Source of the DNA: Alloyangia pacifica
Lineage (GTDB): Bacteria > Pseudomonadota > Alphaproteobacteria > Rhodobacterales > Rhodobacteraceae
Length of the DNA: 64,000 nucleotides
Assembly (NCBI RefSeq): GCF_003111685.1
Contig: NZ_CP022189.1
Coordinates: 1,380,001-1,444,000, forward strand
Direction: 5' to 3'
Below the pieces are notes generated by a model. The model saw nothing but the letters and a program-made list of their open reading frames with translations, made no database searches and was not told the origin of the DNA. Every line of letters begins with the position of its first letter. Positions within the stretch are counted from its first letter, which is position 1. A program made the position numbers and the translations under genes. Positions 56,030-64,000 of the stretch are shown piece by piece.

Positions 56030-56524
56030 TCAGTCCAACCCGAATGCGGGATGGAACCTGAGCGCCCCCTGCGGCAGGTCCGGGCCGAAGGGCAGGGCAA
56101 GGAGCACCTCGGGCGGTATGCCGTCAAGCTGCAGCCCCGGGGCCCGCCGAAATCCGAAATGCCCGTAAAAGGCCGGATCGCCCACCAGCACGACGCCGGG
56201 CGCATGCGAGGCCCGGACCTCGGCCAGCGCCGCGCGCATCAGGGCCGTGCCAATTCCTTTGCGCCGCCGCTCCGGCGTGACCGAGATCGGCCCCAGCCCC
56301 TGCCAGCCGTGGTGGCCACCGATCTCCACCGGCGAGACCGCGACATGGCCAATCAGCGCTCCGTTCTCCTCGGCAACGAGCGAGACGGTCAGCGCCCCTG
56401 CGGCGCGAAGCCGCTCGATGATCTGCGCCTCGGTGCCGCTCGCCTGCGCGGCCGTTTCGAACGCCCGGGTGGTGAGTGCCGAGATCGCCGCGGCCTCCTC
56501 CGGTCCCTCGGTCCTGATGTGCAT
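56030..56524 (-). CDS. GNAT-family N-acetyltransferase
   Basis: A 164-residue acetyltransferase. MHIRTEGPEEAAAISALTTRAF begins the fold, split here as the first beta-alpha unit; the acetyl-CoA loop is VTPERRRKGIGTALM and GDPAFYGHFGFRRAPGL is a C-terminal signature of the YhbS-like group. Substrate unknown. GGGAGGAG precedes the ATG at 56524. It diverges from the photolyase gene; the 200 bases between hold both promoters. Confidence 0.87.
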   Translation of the reverse strand: MHIRTEGPEEAAAISALTTRAFETAAQASGTEAQIIERLRAAGALTVSLVAEENGALIGHVAVSPVEIGGHHGWQGLGPISVTPERRRKGIGTALMRAALAEVRASHAPGVVLVGDPAFYGHFGFRRAPGLQLDGIPPEVLLALPFGPDLPQGALRFHPAFGLD

Positions 56525-56728
56525 GGTGCTCCTCCCGCGGTTTGTGGGGCCTCTCGCCGCGATCTCATCGGGCAGCTTAGGCGCTCGACCCCGATCTTGG
56601 CGCTGATCCAGTCCGGCGCAATACGCGTATTCGCAAAGAGATGAAGACGGCGGGTCCGTGCCAGAGTCCTTGACGGACCCGGCGGGCGGGCCAGTTTGCC
56701 CGCGAAACCCGAGGTTCCAGGAGGCCCC

Positions 56729-58150
56729 ATGCACGATGTTTCCCCGACGCTTGTCTGGTTTCGGCGCGATTTGCGCCTGTCGGATCATGCGGCGCTGAGC
56801 GCGGCGGTGGCGCGCGGCGGTCCCGTGATCCCGGTCTTCCTCCGCGACCACACGGTCGATGCGTTGGGGGCGGCGCCCAAGTGGCGGCTGGAGCGGGGGC
56901 TAGAGGTCTTCATGGCGGCGCTCGAAGAGGCGGGCTCGCGGCTGATCCTGCGGGCCGGGCCGGCACGTGAGGTGATCCCCGAGCTGCTGCGCGAGACTGG
57001 GGCCGGGGCGGTCTACTGGCAGCGCGCCTACGATCCGGCCTCGGTTGAGCGCGACACCGACGTCAAGGCGCGGCTCAAGGAGGAGGGGATCGAGGCGGAG
57101 AGCTTTGCCGGGCACCTGCTTTTCGAACCCTGGACGGTGGAGACCAAACAGGGGGGCTATTACAAGGTTTACAGCCCCTATTGGCGGGCGGTGAAGGATC
57201 GCGAGGTGGCCGCACCCGAAGCGGCGCCCTCGGATATCGCCGCTCCCGGCGAGTGGCCCGACAGCGCGGTGCTGGCGGATTGGAACCTTGGGGGCGCGAT
57301 GAACCGGGGCGCGGCGGTGCTGGCCAAGCATGTGTCCGCAGGCGAGCAGGCGGCGCAGACGCGGCTTGGCACTTTCATGCGCGACGGTGTTGCGGATTAT
57401 GGCAAGGCTCGCGACCGGCTGGACGTGGACGGCACATCTCGGATGTCCGAGTACCTCAGCCTCGGCGAGATCAGCCCGGCGCGCTGCTGGCACGCCGGCC
57501 TGCGGGCGCAGGCCGAGGGCAAAGCCGGGGCAGGCAAGTTCCTAGCAGAGCTTGCCTGGCGTGACTTTGCCTATCACCTGATGTGGCACACGCCGCATAT
57601 CCTCGAGGAAAACTGGCGCAGGGAATGGCGCGCCTTCCCCTGGAAAGAGGACCGCCGGTTGCGCGAGGTGCGACTCTGGGAACAGGCGCGGACCGGCATG
57701 GAGGTGGTCGATGCGGCGCTGCGCGAGATGTATGTCACCGGCTACATGCACAACCGTGCGCGGATGATCGTGGCAAGCTACCTGACCAAGCACCTGATGG
57801 TGCACTGGCGCGTCGGGCAGGCGTGGTTCGACGATTGCCTGATCGATTGGGACCCGGCATCGAACGCGATGGGCTGGCAATGGGTGGCGGGCTGCGGGCC
57901 GGACGCCGCGCCCTACTTCCGCGTCTTCAATCCCGAGAGCCAGGCTGAGAAGTTCGACCCCAAGGGCGCCTACCGCCGCAAGTGGATCGCCGAAGGGCAG
58001 GCGCAGGCGCCGCAAAGCGCGCTCGACTACTTCGACGCGGTGCCGCGCAGCTGGGGGCTGGACGGGTCGGACGCCTATCCCGAGCCCGTGGTGTCGGCCC
58101 GCGAGGGCCGCCAGGCGGCGCTGGAGGCCTATGAGAACCGAGATTTCTGA
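56729..58150 (+). CDS. phr: Deoxyribodipyrimidine photolyase (class I)
   Basis: A 473-residue flavoenzyme repairing UV-induced pyrimidine dimers with blue light. The N-terminal antenna domain begins LVWFRRDLRLSDHAAL; the C-terminal FAD-binding domain has LSLGEISPARCWHAG, ELAWRDFAYHLMWHTPH, MHNRARMIVASYLTKHLM and NAMGWQWVAGCGPDAAPYFR, covering the dimer-contact and electron-transfer tryptophans. CAGGAGG precedes the ATG at 56729. It lies upstream of trgA, as recalled for R. sphaeroides relatives. Confidence 0.93.
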   Translation: MHDVSPTLVWFRRDLRLSDHAALSAAVARGGPVIPVFLRDHTVDALGAAPKWRLERGLEVFMAALEEAGSRLILRAGPAREVIPELLRETGAGAVYWQRAYDPASVERDTDVKARLKEEGIEAESFAGHLLFEPWTVETKQGGYYKVYSPYWRAVKDREVAAPEAAPSDIAAPGEWPDSAVLADWNLGGAMNRGAAVLAKHVSAGEQAAQTRLGTFMRDGVADYGKARDRLDVDGTSRMSEYLSLGEISPARCWHAGLRAQAEGKAGAGKFLAELAWRDFAYHLMWHTPHILEENWRREWRAFPWKEDRRLREVRLWEQARTGMEVVDAALREMYVTGYMHNRARMIVASYLTKHLMVHWRVGQAWFDDCLIDWDPASNAMGWQWVAGCGPDAAPYFRVFNPESQAEKFDPKGAYRRKWIAEGQAQAPQSALDYFDAVPRSWGLDGSDAYPEPVVSAREGRQAALEAYENRDF

Positions 58151-58310
58151 CACCGGTGGGCATCATAATTTCATAAAAACGGCGCATTCCGGGCCAATCT
58201 GCTGTTGCAGGGTGACGTCGCCGCCCCATGGGTTTTCGCCATCTTGCGTCCGGGGGGCGCGCGGCGTTTATTGACAGCAAACAAGTAATTGGTGTTCGGG
58301 GAGTATTCAG

Positions 58311-58754
58311 ATGACCACTGCTGCGCGCCTCGTGGCAGCGCTCTGCCTCGCGTTTCTGGCCTTTGTCGGGTCACGCTACATCATGACCCGCGTCATGCCC
58401 GAGACCACGGCCTTTGGCGGGTTTCTTTGGCTCAACCTGCTGCTCGGGCTGACGGCGGGCTGGCGGGTCCTCGGCACGCGGGTCGGGCGCGGCATGGCAA
58501 ACGGCATCTCGGCCGGGATCACCGCCACGGCCATGCTGGTGCTCTGGGGGATCCTGGCGCAGGCGATCTACGAGATGTTCCGGCTGGCCATGCGGCACCG
58601 CTACGACGGCCCGGCGGAGGCCTTCGTCGCGATTTTCGATCTGGCCCTTGATTTCGGGGCGCATCTGCTGGACGGAGGGTTCATCGGGCTGATGGTCCTG
58701 GGCGCGGTCCTGTCCGGCGCCCTGGCGGAGCTGGCCGCACGAAACTGGAGATAA
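58311..58754 (+). CDS. trgA: TrgA-family membrane protein
   Basis: A 147-residue inner-membrane protein of the TrgA family, found with trgB and cysK as a tellurite-resistance locus in Rhodobacter sphaeroides. Four hydrophobic segments are visible: LVAALCLAFLAFVGSRYI, FLWLNLLLGLTAGWRVL, GITATAMLVLWGILAQAI and GGFIGLMVLGAVLSGALAEL. GGGGAG precedes the ATG at 58311. TTGACA in the upstream 160 bases may be a -35 box, without a clear -10. trgB starts 6 bases after its stop. Confidence 0.87.
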   Translation: MTTAARLVAALCLAFLAFVGSRYIMTRVMPETTAFGGFLWLNLLLGLTAGWRVLGTRVGRGMANGISAGITATAMLVLWGILAQAIYEMFRLAMRHRYDGPAEAFVAIFDLALDFGAHLLDGGFIGLMVLGAVLSGALAELAARNWR

Positions 58755-58759
58755 CCCGC

Positions 58760-59863
58760 ATGAAGGTCTTCCTGTCCGGCGCACTGGCGGATCCGGCCCT
58801 GCTTGAGATCGTGCTCGGCCGCCCGGTGGAGACCCCTGCGACACGTCTGCCCGGCCACGCGGTGCTGGACCCGGAGGGCGGGGCGGACCGGCTGACACTG
58901 CTCTGCGCGGCGCCCGGGTCCGAGGCGGCGGGTCTGTTGCCCGAGCTGACCGAGGCCGATGTCGCCCGGCTGTGCTATTTCACCGGCTGGTACGCCGAAG
59001 ACCTCGCCGAGATCGCCATTCCCGGCGAGGCGGAAGCGGTCTACGCACGGATCGACCCTGCGTCCGGCAGCCCTTGGGATGCCGCGCGATGGTGCGCGCA
59101 GAACGCCGCGCTCGGCTGCGAGATCGCGCGCGAGATCATGCTCGGCTACGGTCGGCGCCCGGCGGAGATGGTGCGCAGGATCCGGCCCTATCTCGCGGCC
59201 CGCGCCTGGTCGCGGGCGCTGGCGGGGCGGGAGACGCCCTGCACGCTGCGCTCGGACCGCACCCGCGAGGGCGCGGTGCGAATCCTCTCCGATCGCCGCG
59301 CCCACGACGGCTTCTTCGGGATGCGCGATTTCACGCTGCAGCACGAGCGCTTCGACGGCGCCATGTCCGAGGTGATCCACCGCGAGGGCTTTGTGGCCTA
59401 TGACGCGGCGCTGGTACTGCCTTATGATCCGGAGCGCGACCTAGTGCTGCTGATCGAGCAGATGCGCTACGGGCCGCTTCTGCGCGAGGACCGCCACCCC
59501 TGGGTGCTCGAGCCGGTCGCGGGGCTGGTGGATGCCGGCGAAAGCCCCGAGGATTGTGCCCGCCGCGAGGCGGTCGAGGAGGCGGGGCTGTGCCTCGGAA
59601 GGCTCGAGCCGATGCTGCGGGTCTATGCATCCCCGGGGTATACCAGCGAGTTCTTCCACTGCTTCCTTGGCCTGTGCGATCTTGGTGATCATCATGGCGG
59701 GATCAACGGGCTCGACAGCGAAAACGAGGACATCCGCAGCCATGTTCTGCCTTTTGAGGCGGCCGTGGACCTCGTCGAGAGCGGCGAGGTCAACGCCGGG
59801 CCGTTGGCGATGATGCTTCTGTGGTTGGCACGGGCGCGTGAGCGCCTCCGTTCGGCGGCTTGA
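58760..59863 (+). CDS. trgB: TrgB: cyclotransferase-like plus NUDIX hydrolase fusion
   Basis: A 367-residue two-domain protein. The N-terminal 180 residues resemble a gamma-glutamylcyclotransferase-like fold (MKVFLSGALADPALLEIVLGR). The C-terminal half carries a complete NUDIX box, GLVDAGESPEDCARREAVEE followed by AGL, for hydrolysing nucleoside-diphosphate-linked compounds; it resembles ADP-ribose pyrophosphatases. In Rhodobacter sphaeroides trgAB with cysK raises tellurite resistance; the chemical role is unclear. It starts 6 bases after trgA and precedes cysK by about 60 bases. Confidence 0.87.
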   Translation: MKVFLSGALADPALLEIVLGRPVETPATRLPGHAVLDPEGGADRLTLLCAAPGSEAAGLLPELTEADVARLCYFTGWYAEDLAEIAIPGEAEAVYARIDPASGSPWDAARWCAQNAALGCEIAREIMLGYGRRPAEMVRRIRPYLAARAWSRALAGRETPCTLRSDRTREGAVRILSDRRAHDGFFGMRDFTLQHERFDGAMSEVIHREGFVAYDAALVLPYDPERDLVLLIEQMRYGPLLREDRHPWVLEPVAGLVDAGESPEDCARREAVEEAGLCLGRLEPMLRVYASPGYTSEFFHCFLGLCDLGDHHGGINGLDSENEDIRSHVLPFEAAVDLVESGEVNAGPLAMMLLWLARARERLRSAA

Positions 59864-59922
59864 GTTCACCCGGCGTCCGCCCTACACCTGTCCACCAACG
59901 AATTGACGAAGTGGAGATACCC

Positions 59923-60957
59923 ATGCGCGTGGCACAGGATCTGGCGCAGGCGGTCGGACATACCCCGATGATCCGCCTGAAGAAAGCCAGCGAGATGACG
60001 GGCTGCGAGATCCTCGCCAAGGCCGAGTTCATGAACCCCGGCCAGTCGGTGAAGGACCGCGCGGCGCTCTACATCATCAAGGATGCGATGGAGAAAGGGC
60101 TGCTTGAGCCCGGCGGCACCATCGTCGAAGGCACGGCGGGCAACACCGGCATCGGTCTCGCGCTGGTCGGCGCATCCATGGGCTTCCGCACGGTGATCGT
60201 GATCCCCGAGACCCAGTCTCAGGAAAAGAAGGACATGATCCGTCTTGCCGGCGCCGAGCTGGTGCAGGTCCCGGCGGCGCCCTACCGCAACCCGAACAAC
60301 TACGTGCGCTACTCGGGCCGCCTGGCCGAGCAGCTGGCCAAGACCGAAACGCACGGCGCGATCTGGGCCAACCAGTTCGACAACGTCGCCAACCGGCTGG
60401 CCCATGTGGAAACCACTGGCCCCGAGATCTGGGAGCAGACCGGCGGCAAGGTCGACGGGTTCATCTGCGCCGTGGGATCGGGCGGCACGCTGGCGGGGGT
60501 TGCGGGCGCACTGCAGTCCAAGGGTGTGAAGATCGGTCTGGCCGATCCGATGGGCGCGGCGCTCTACAGCTATTACACCACCGGCGAGCTGAAATCCGAG
60601 GGCGACTCGATCACCGAGGGCATCGGACAAGGCCGGATCACCGCCAACCTCGAGGGGTTCACCCCCGACTTCGCCTACCAGGTGCCCGACGCCGAGGCGC
60701 TGCCGGTGGTCTTTGACCTGCTCTCCGAGGAGGGTCTCTGCGTTGGCGGCTCATCCGGCATCAACGTTGCCGGCGCGATCCGCATGGCCAAGGAAATGGG
60801 CCCGGGACACACCATCGTCACCGTGCTCTGCGACTACGGCACGCGTTACCAGTCCAAGCTTTTCAACCCGAGCTTCCTGCGCTCGCGCGATCTGCCGGTG
60901 CCGGGCTGGCTCGACCGCTCGCCCGCTTCGATCCCCGGCGTCTTCGAGGACGTATGA
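59923..60957 (+). CDS. cysK: Cysteine synthase A
   Basis: A 344-residue PLP enzyme making cysteine from O-acetylserine and sulfide. The cofactor lysine is Lys44 in NPGQSVKDRAAL, the phosphate-binding and substrate loops are EGTAGNTGIGLAL and VGSGGTLAGVAGAL, and the C-terminus is normal with a slight extension. GGAG precedes the ATG at 59923. It completes the trgA-trgB-cysK block, in which cysteine synthesis aids tellurite tolerance. Its stop overlaps the next start in ATGA. Confidence 0.95.
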   Translation: MRVAQDLAQAVGHTPMIRLKKASEMTGCEILAKAEFMNPGQSVKDRAALYIIKDAMEKGLLEPGGTIVEGTAGNTGIGLALVGASMGFRTVIVIPETQSQEKKDMIRLAGAELVQVPAAPYRNPNNYVRYSGRLAEQLAKTETHGAIWANQFDNVANRLAHVETTGPEIWEQTGGKVDGFICAVGSGGTLAGVAGALQSKGVKIGLADPMGAALYSYYTTGELKSEGDSITEGIGQGRITANLEGFTPDFAYQVPDAEALPVVFDLLSEEGLCVGGSSGINVAGAIRMAKEMGPGHTIVTVLCDYGTRYQSKLFNPSFLRSRDLPVPGWLDRSPASIPGVFEDV

Positions 60958-63386
60958 GTGCCCTGATCCGGCGTGTCCTTGCCGCCTGCGCGATGACTTT
61001 GCTCTGCGCGACCCTGGCGGTCGCGCAGGCACAGGACATTGATTACGCCACCTGGACGAAACTCGCGGAGCAGGCCGACGGTCTGCTGGACGGCGAGGAT
61101 GTCACCGTCAAGCAATACGAGGATCTGCGCAGCCAGATCGCGGGTTGGCGGGACAGCTTCCTACGGGCTGAAAGCACCAATGCCTCGCGCATCGACACGT
61201 TGCAGCAGCAGCTCGACACGCTCGGCCCGGCCCCCGCCGAGGGCGAGAGCGAGGCCGAGGACATCGCCAATCGGCGGGCCGACCTGACCAAGCAACTTGC
61301 CGATGCGCAGGCGCCGGTGCGCCGCGCTCAGGAGGCCTACACTCAGGCCAACGGGCTGATCGGCGAGATCGACACCAAGATCCGCGAGATGCAGACCAGC
61401 CGCCTGCTGACCCTCGGGCCGTCGCCGCTGAACTTCCAGCTCTGGGCTCCTGCGGCGAACGACGTGGTCGCGGCAGGCACGTCGCTGGTGCAGGAGGTGC
61501 GCGACAACTTCGCCTCCGAAAGCCAGCGCGCGGCGGCGCGCGAGAACCTTCCGGTGATCATCCTGCTGGTAGGCCTGTCGGGCCTTCTGGTGATCCGCGG
61601 CCCGGCGTGGGTGCGGCGGATCGAGGAATGGCTGCGGCGACGCACACGCCGGGGCACGGGTGTCTGGCGCTTCGTCGCCTCGCTCGGTTCGATCGTGGTG
61701 CCGCTCGGCGGGCTCATCCTGCTGGTGGTGGCGGCGACGATCTCTGGGCTGCCTGGACAGAACCTGACAGTGGTGATGTACACCGTGCCGATTTGGGGGC
61801 TGGTGCTGCTCTACATCCGCTGGCTGGCGGGCGAGAGCTTCAACAGCGACGACGCGGTCGCCACGATGCCCCTGCCCAATTGGCAGCGCACCGAGGCCTG
61901 GCTCTATTCGTCGGTCCTCGCGCTGCTCTACGTGCTTCGCGGCATGGGCCAGACGCTCTCGGAGATTTTCAAATTCTCCGACGCGACAAACGCGGTGCTC
62001 GATTTCCCGCTGATCGTGCTCACGGCGCTGATGCTGTTCCGCCTCGGGCACATCCTGTCCGGGCTGAGCCGCAGTGAGCCCGAGGAGGGCGACGGCACGC
62101 TGCTCGATGGCTCGACCTTCCGGATGCAGCTGGCGCGGCTGATTGGCCGACTGTCGATGCTGCTGGCGGTCTTCGGACCGATCATGGCGGCGGTCGGCTA
62201 TCACCGGGTCGGGCAGGGGATGGTGTTTCCTGCAGTGGTGTCGCTGTCGTTGCTGGCTCTTGTGCTGGTGCTGCAGCGCTTCGTCAAGGACCTCTATGAG
62301 CTGATCACCCGCAAGGATCCCGACGACAGCCTGATGACCGTGCTTGCTGGCGTGGTGCTGATCGTTCTGGCATTGCCGATGCTGGCGCTCATCTGGGGCG
62401 CGCGGGTCGCAGATCTCACAGAACTCTGGGCGCGCTTCCAAGAGGGTTTCCTGCTTGGCGACGCGCGCATTTCGCCGACCAGCTTCCTGACCATGCTGGT
62501 GGTCTTCGCCGTGGGCTACGGCGTCACCCGCCTGCTGCAAAGCGGGCTGCGCAGCTCGATCCTGCCGAAGACCAAGCTCGACATCGGCGGGCAGAATGCG
62601 GTCATCTCGGGGCTTGGCTACGCCGGGGTGATGCTGGCGGCGGTGGTTGCGATCACGGCAGCGGGGATCAACCTCACCGCGCTCGGCTACGTGATCTCGG
62701 CGCTGTCGGTCGGGATCGGTTTCGGCCTGCAGAACATCGTGCAGAACTTCGTCTCGGGGATCATCCTGCTCATCGAGCGGCCGATCAGCCAGGGCGACTG
62801 GATCGAGGTCGGCCCCAATATGGGCATCGTCAAGGACATCTCGGTGCGCGCAACGCGGATCGAGACCTTCGACCGCACCGACGTGATCGTGCCGAACTCG
62901 GACTTCATCTCGGGCACGGTGACCAACTTCACCCGTGGCAACGTCGTCGGCAGGGTCTTCACCACGGTCGGCGTCGCCTATGGCAGCGACACCCGCAAGG
63001 TCGAGAGCATCCTACTGCGCATCGTGCGCGAGCATGACATGGTGTTTCTCAACCCCGAGCCCTCGGTTGTCTTTGCGCGCTTCGGCGCGGATTCGCTGGA
63101 GTTCGAGATCCGGGCCATCGTGCGGGACGTGAACCAGAAGATCAAAATTCTCTCGGACTTCAACCACGAGATCAATGCGCGTTTCGTGGCCGAGGGGATC
63201 GAGGTGCCCTTTGCGCAGCGGGATATCTGGCTGCGGAACCCCGAAGCGCTGTATCCCTCCGGGGACCGGTCGCCGCAGGGCGGCGCCGACGAGGGCACCG
63301 AGGATGACACGCCGGCGAAGCGGCAGGGCAAGAAGACCGGCGGCGGAGGCGATGCCTTTCCGACCGTCGGACCGGAAGACGAGTAG
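60954..63386 (+). CDS. MscS-family mechanosensitive channel with DUF3772 domain
   Basis: An 810-residue large MscS-type channel. Residues 1-27 form a signal peptide (AACAMTLLCATLAVAQAQ). A periplasmic DUF3772/coiled-coil region of about 170 residues follows (QQQLDTLGPAPAEGES, RRADLTKQLADAQ), then about ten membrane segments and the MscS pore helix with GFGLQNIVQNFVSGIILL and the RPISQGDWIEV beta domain. Such channels release solutes on osmotic downshock. The ATG overlaps the cysK stop (ATGA), so expression is coupled to the trg-cysK operon. Confidence 0.92.
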   Translation: MSALIRRVLAACAMTLLCATLAVAQAQDIDYATWTKLAEQADGLLDGEDVTVKQYEDLRSQIAGWRDSFLRAESTNASRIDTLQQQLDTLGPAPAEGESEAEDIANRRADLTKQLADAQAPVRRAQEAYTQANGLIGEIDTKIREMQTSRLLTLGPSPLNFQLWAPAANDVVAAGTSLVQEVRDNFASESQRAAARENLPVIILLVGLSGLLVIRGPAWVRRIEEWLRRRTRRGTGVWRFVASLGSIVVPLGGLILLVVAATISGLPGQNLTVVMYTVPIWGLVLLYIRWLAGESFNSDDAVATMPLPNWQRTEAWLYSSVLALLYVLRGMGQTLSEIFKFSDATNAVLDFPLIVLTALMLFRLGHILSGLSRSEPEEGDGTLLDGSTFRMQLARLIGRLSMLLAVFGPIMAAVGYHRVGQGMVFPAVVSLSLLALVLVLQRFVKDLYELITRKDPDDSLMTVLAGVVLIVLALPMLALIWGARVADLTELWARFQEGFLLGDARISPTSFLTMLVVFAVGYGVTRLLQSGLRSSILPKTKLDIGGQNAVISGLGYAGVMLAAVVAITAAGINLTALGYVISALSVGIGFGLQNIVQNFVSGIILLIERPISQGDWIEVGPNMGIVKDISVRATRIETFDRTDVIVPNSDFISGTVTNFTRGNVVGRVFTTVGVAYGSDTRKVESILLRIVREHDMVFLNPEPSVVFARFGADSLEFEIRAIVRDVNQKIKILSDFNHEINARFVAEGIEVPFAQRDIWLRNPEALYPSGDRSPQGGADEGTEDDTPAKRQGKKTGGGGDAFPTVGPEDE

Positions 63387-63395
63387 GAGAGCGAG

Positions 63396-64000
63396 TTGAC
63401 GGAACGACTGTTCCTTGAAGACGCCTATCGCCGCGAGGCGCCGGGCGAGGTCATCGGGCTGACCGAGGAGGGCGGCATCATCCTTGATGCCTCGCTCTTT
63501 TACGCGACCAGCGGCGGCCAGCCCGGCGACAGCGGCCAATTGCGCTGGCCGGGCGGCTCGATCGAGATCGCGACGGCGGTGAAGGGTGAGGGCGAGACCA
63601 TCGTGCTTGTCCCGGCCGAGCCCAAGCCGCTGCCCTATGTCGGCGCGCGCGTCACGCAGGTGCTCGACTGGGAACGCCGCCACAGGCACATGCGGGTGCA
63701 CACGGCGCTGCACCTCTTGTCGGTGGCCCTGCCGTTGCCGGTAACCGGCGGGCAGATCAGCGCCGGCAAGGGCCGGCTCGACTTCCTGATGCCCGAGCCA
63801 CCCGAGGACCGGGACGGGCTCGAGGCGATGCTGAACGAGTTCGTGGCCCGCGACCTGACGGTCTCGGAAAGCTGGATCACCGAGGCCGAACTCGACGCCA
63901 ACCCCGAGCTGGTCAAGACCATGAGCGTTCAGCCGCCGCGTGGCGCCGGGCGGATCCGCTTGGTGCGGATCGGCGAGGGCGAGGGGCAGATCGACCTGCA
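63396..64000 (+). CDS. Alanyl-tRNA editing protein AlaX (5' part)
   Basis: The N-terminal 201 residues of a gene running off the window. It resembles the free-standing editing domain of AlaRS, which hydrolyses Ser- or Gly-tRNA-Ala. TSGGQPGDSG matches the SGGQ motif, and the metal-binding HxxxH pair is His102/His106 in VHTALHLL. The start is a TTG at 63396 with GGAGAG upstream, 10 bases after the channel stop; no ATG or GTG fits better. The C-terminal zinc ligands lie outside the window. Confidence 0.88.
   Translation, partial: MTERLFLEDAYRREAPGEVIGLTEEGGIILDASLFYATSGGQPGDSGQLRWPGGSIEIATAVKGEGETIVLVPAEPKPLPYVGARVTQVLDWERRHRHMRVHTALHLLSVALPLPVTGGQISAGKGRLDFLMPEPPEDRDGLEAMLNEFVARDLTVSESWITEAELDANPELVKTMSVQPPRGAGRIRLVRIGEGEGQIDL

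Noticed and set aside
53623..56205. An 860-codon antisense frame over the stress protein and BCCT genes
   Set aside because: Arg/His/Asp-rich composition typical of shadow frames and no domain; the BCCT transporter on the plus strand is clear.

Overview
The window is high-GC (roughly two thirds G+C), almost fully coding, and reads as ordinary chromosome of an alphaproteobacterium of the Rhodobacteraceae (Roseobacter group; a Salipiger-like genus is possible but not established). Pointers to this group are an OlsB-type acyltransferase, CcmI, a TrgA/TrgB/CysK block known from Rhodobacter sphaeroides, heterotetrameric sarcosine oxidase, Rieske glycine-betaine demethylase, TRAP transporters and clade-typical small proteins. 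I see no insertion sequence, prophage, integrase, CRISPR array or rRNA. Two tRNA genes are present: Gly(CCC) and a CAT-anticodon tRNA that is probably Ile2.

Layout. 1-8.0 kb: ornithine-lipid acyltransferase, a class II histone-deacetylase-like hydrolase, tRNA-Gly, an ASKHA/ferredoxin corrinoid-activator-like protein, tyrS diverging from anmK, and a Roseobacter family often labelled PAPS reductase. 8.1-13.1 kb: a doubtful small gene, a MoxR ATPase with its VWA (CoxE-like) partner, and a large OmpA-domain protein with a long acidic repeat-bearing linker. 13.2-21.6 kb: moaA, a lipoprotein, prfB, a DUF2189 membrane protein, an XRE regulator diverging from a small unknown gene, then ilvBN read leftward behind a complete attenuation leader (promoter, 15-codon Leu/Val/Ile-rich peptide, antiterminator arms, U-tract terminator). 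21.7-28.6 kb: a cache-domain histidine kinase and LuxR-type regulator diverging from a three-gene TRAP transporter. 28.8-37.7 kb: full-length metH, then gbcAB, a ThDP enzyme and a divergent Lrp regulator. 37.8-41 kb: dusA, a DUF1289 protein, ruvX, ccmI. 41.1-47.7 kb: sarcosine oxidase genes soxB ... soxD-soxA-soxG, with soxB separated from the rest by two unrelated genes. 47.8-53.5 kb: a periplasmic protein, sodB, cobA, an SDR dehydrogenase, a luciferase-like monooxygenase, an output-less cache protein, tRNA. 53.8-64 kb: a universal-stress protein plus BCCT transporter, a GNAT, photolyase, trgA-trgB-cysK-mscS, and the start of an alanyl-tRNA editing protein.

One theme links many of the genes: uptake and demethylation of methylated osmolytes and the resulting C1 chemistry. 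A BCCT carrier could import betaine, GbcAB removes one methyl from glycine betaine, sarcosine oxidase converts sarcosine to glycine and passes the methyl to folate, and MetH uses methyl-folate. The orphan ASKHA protein belongs to a family that reactivates corrinoid methyltransferases. That the genes act together is an inference from family functions; they form separate transcription units. The most informative regulatory element is the ilv attenuator at about 21.0-21.2 kb.
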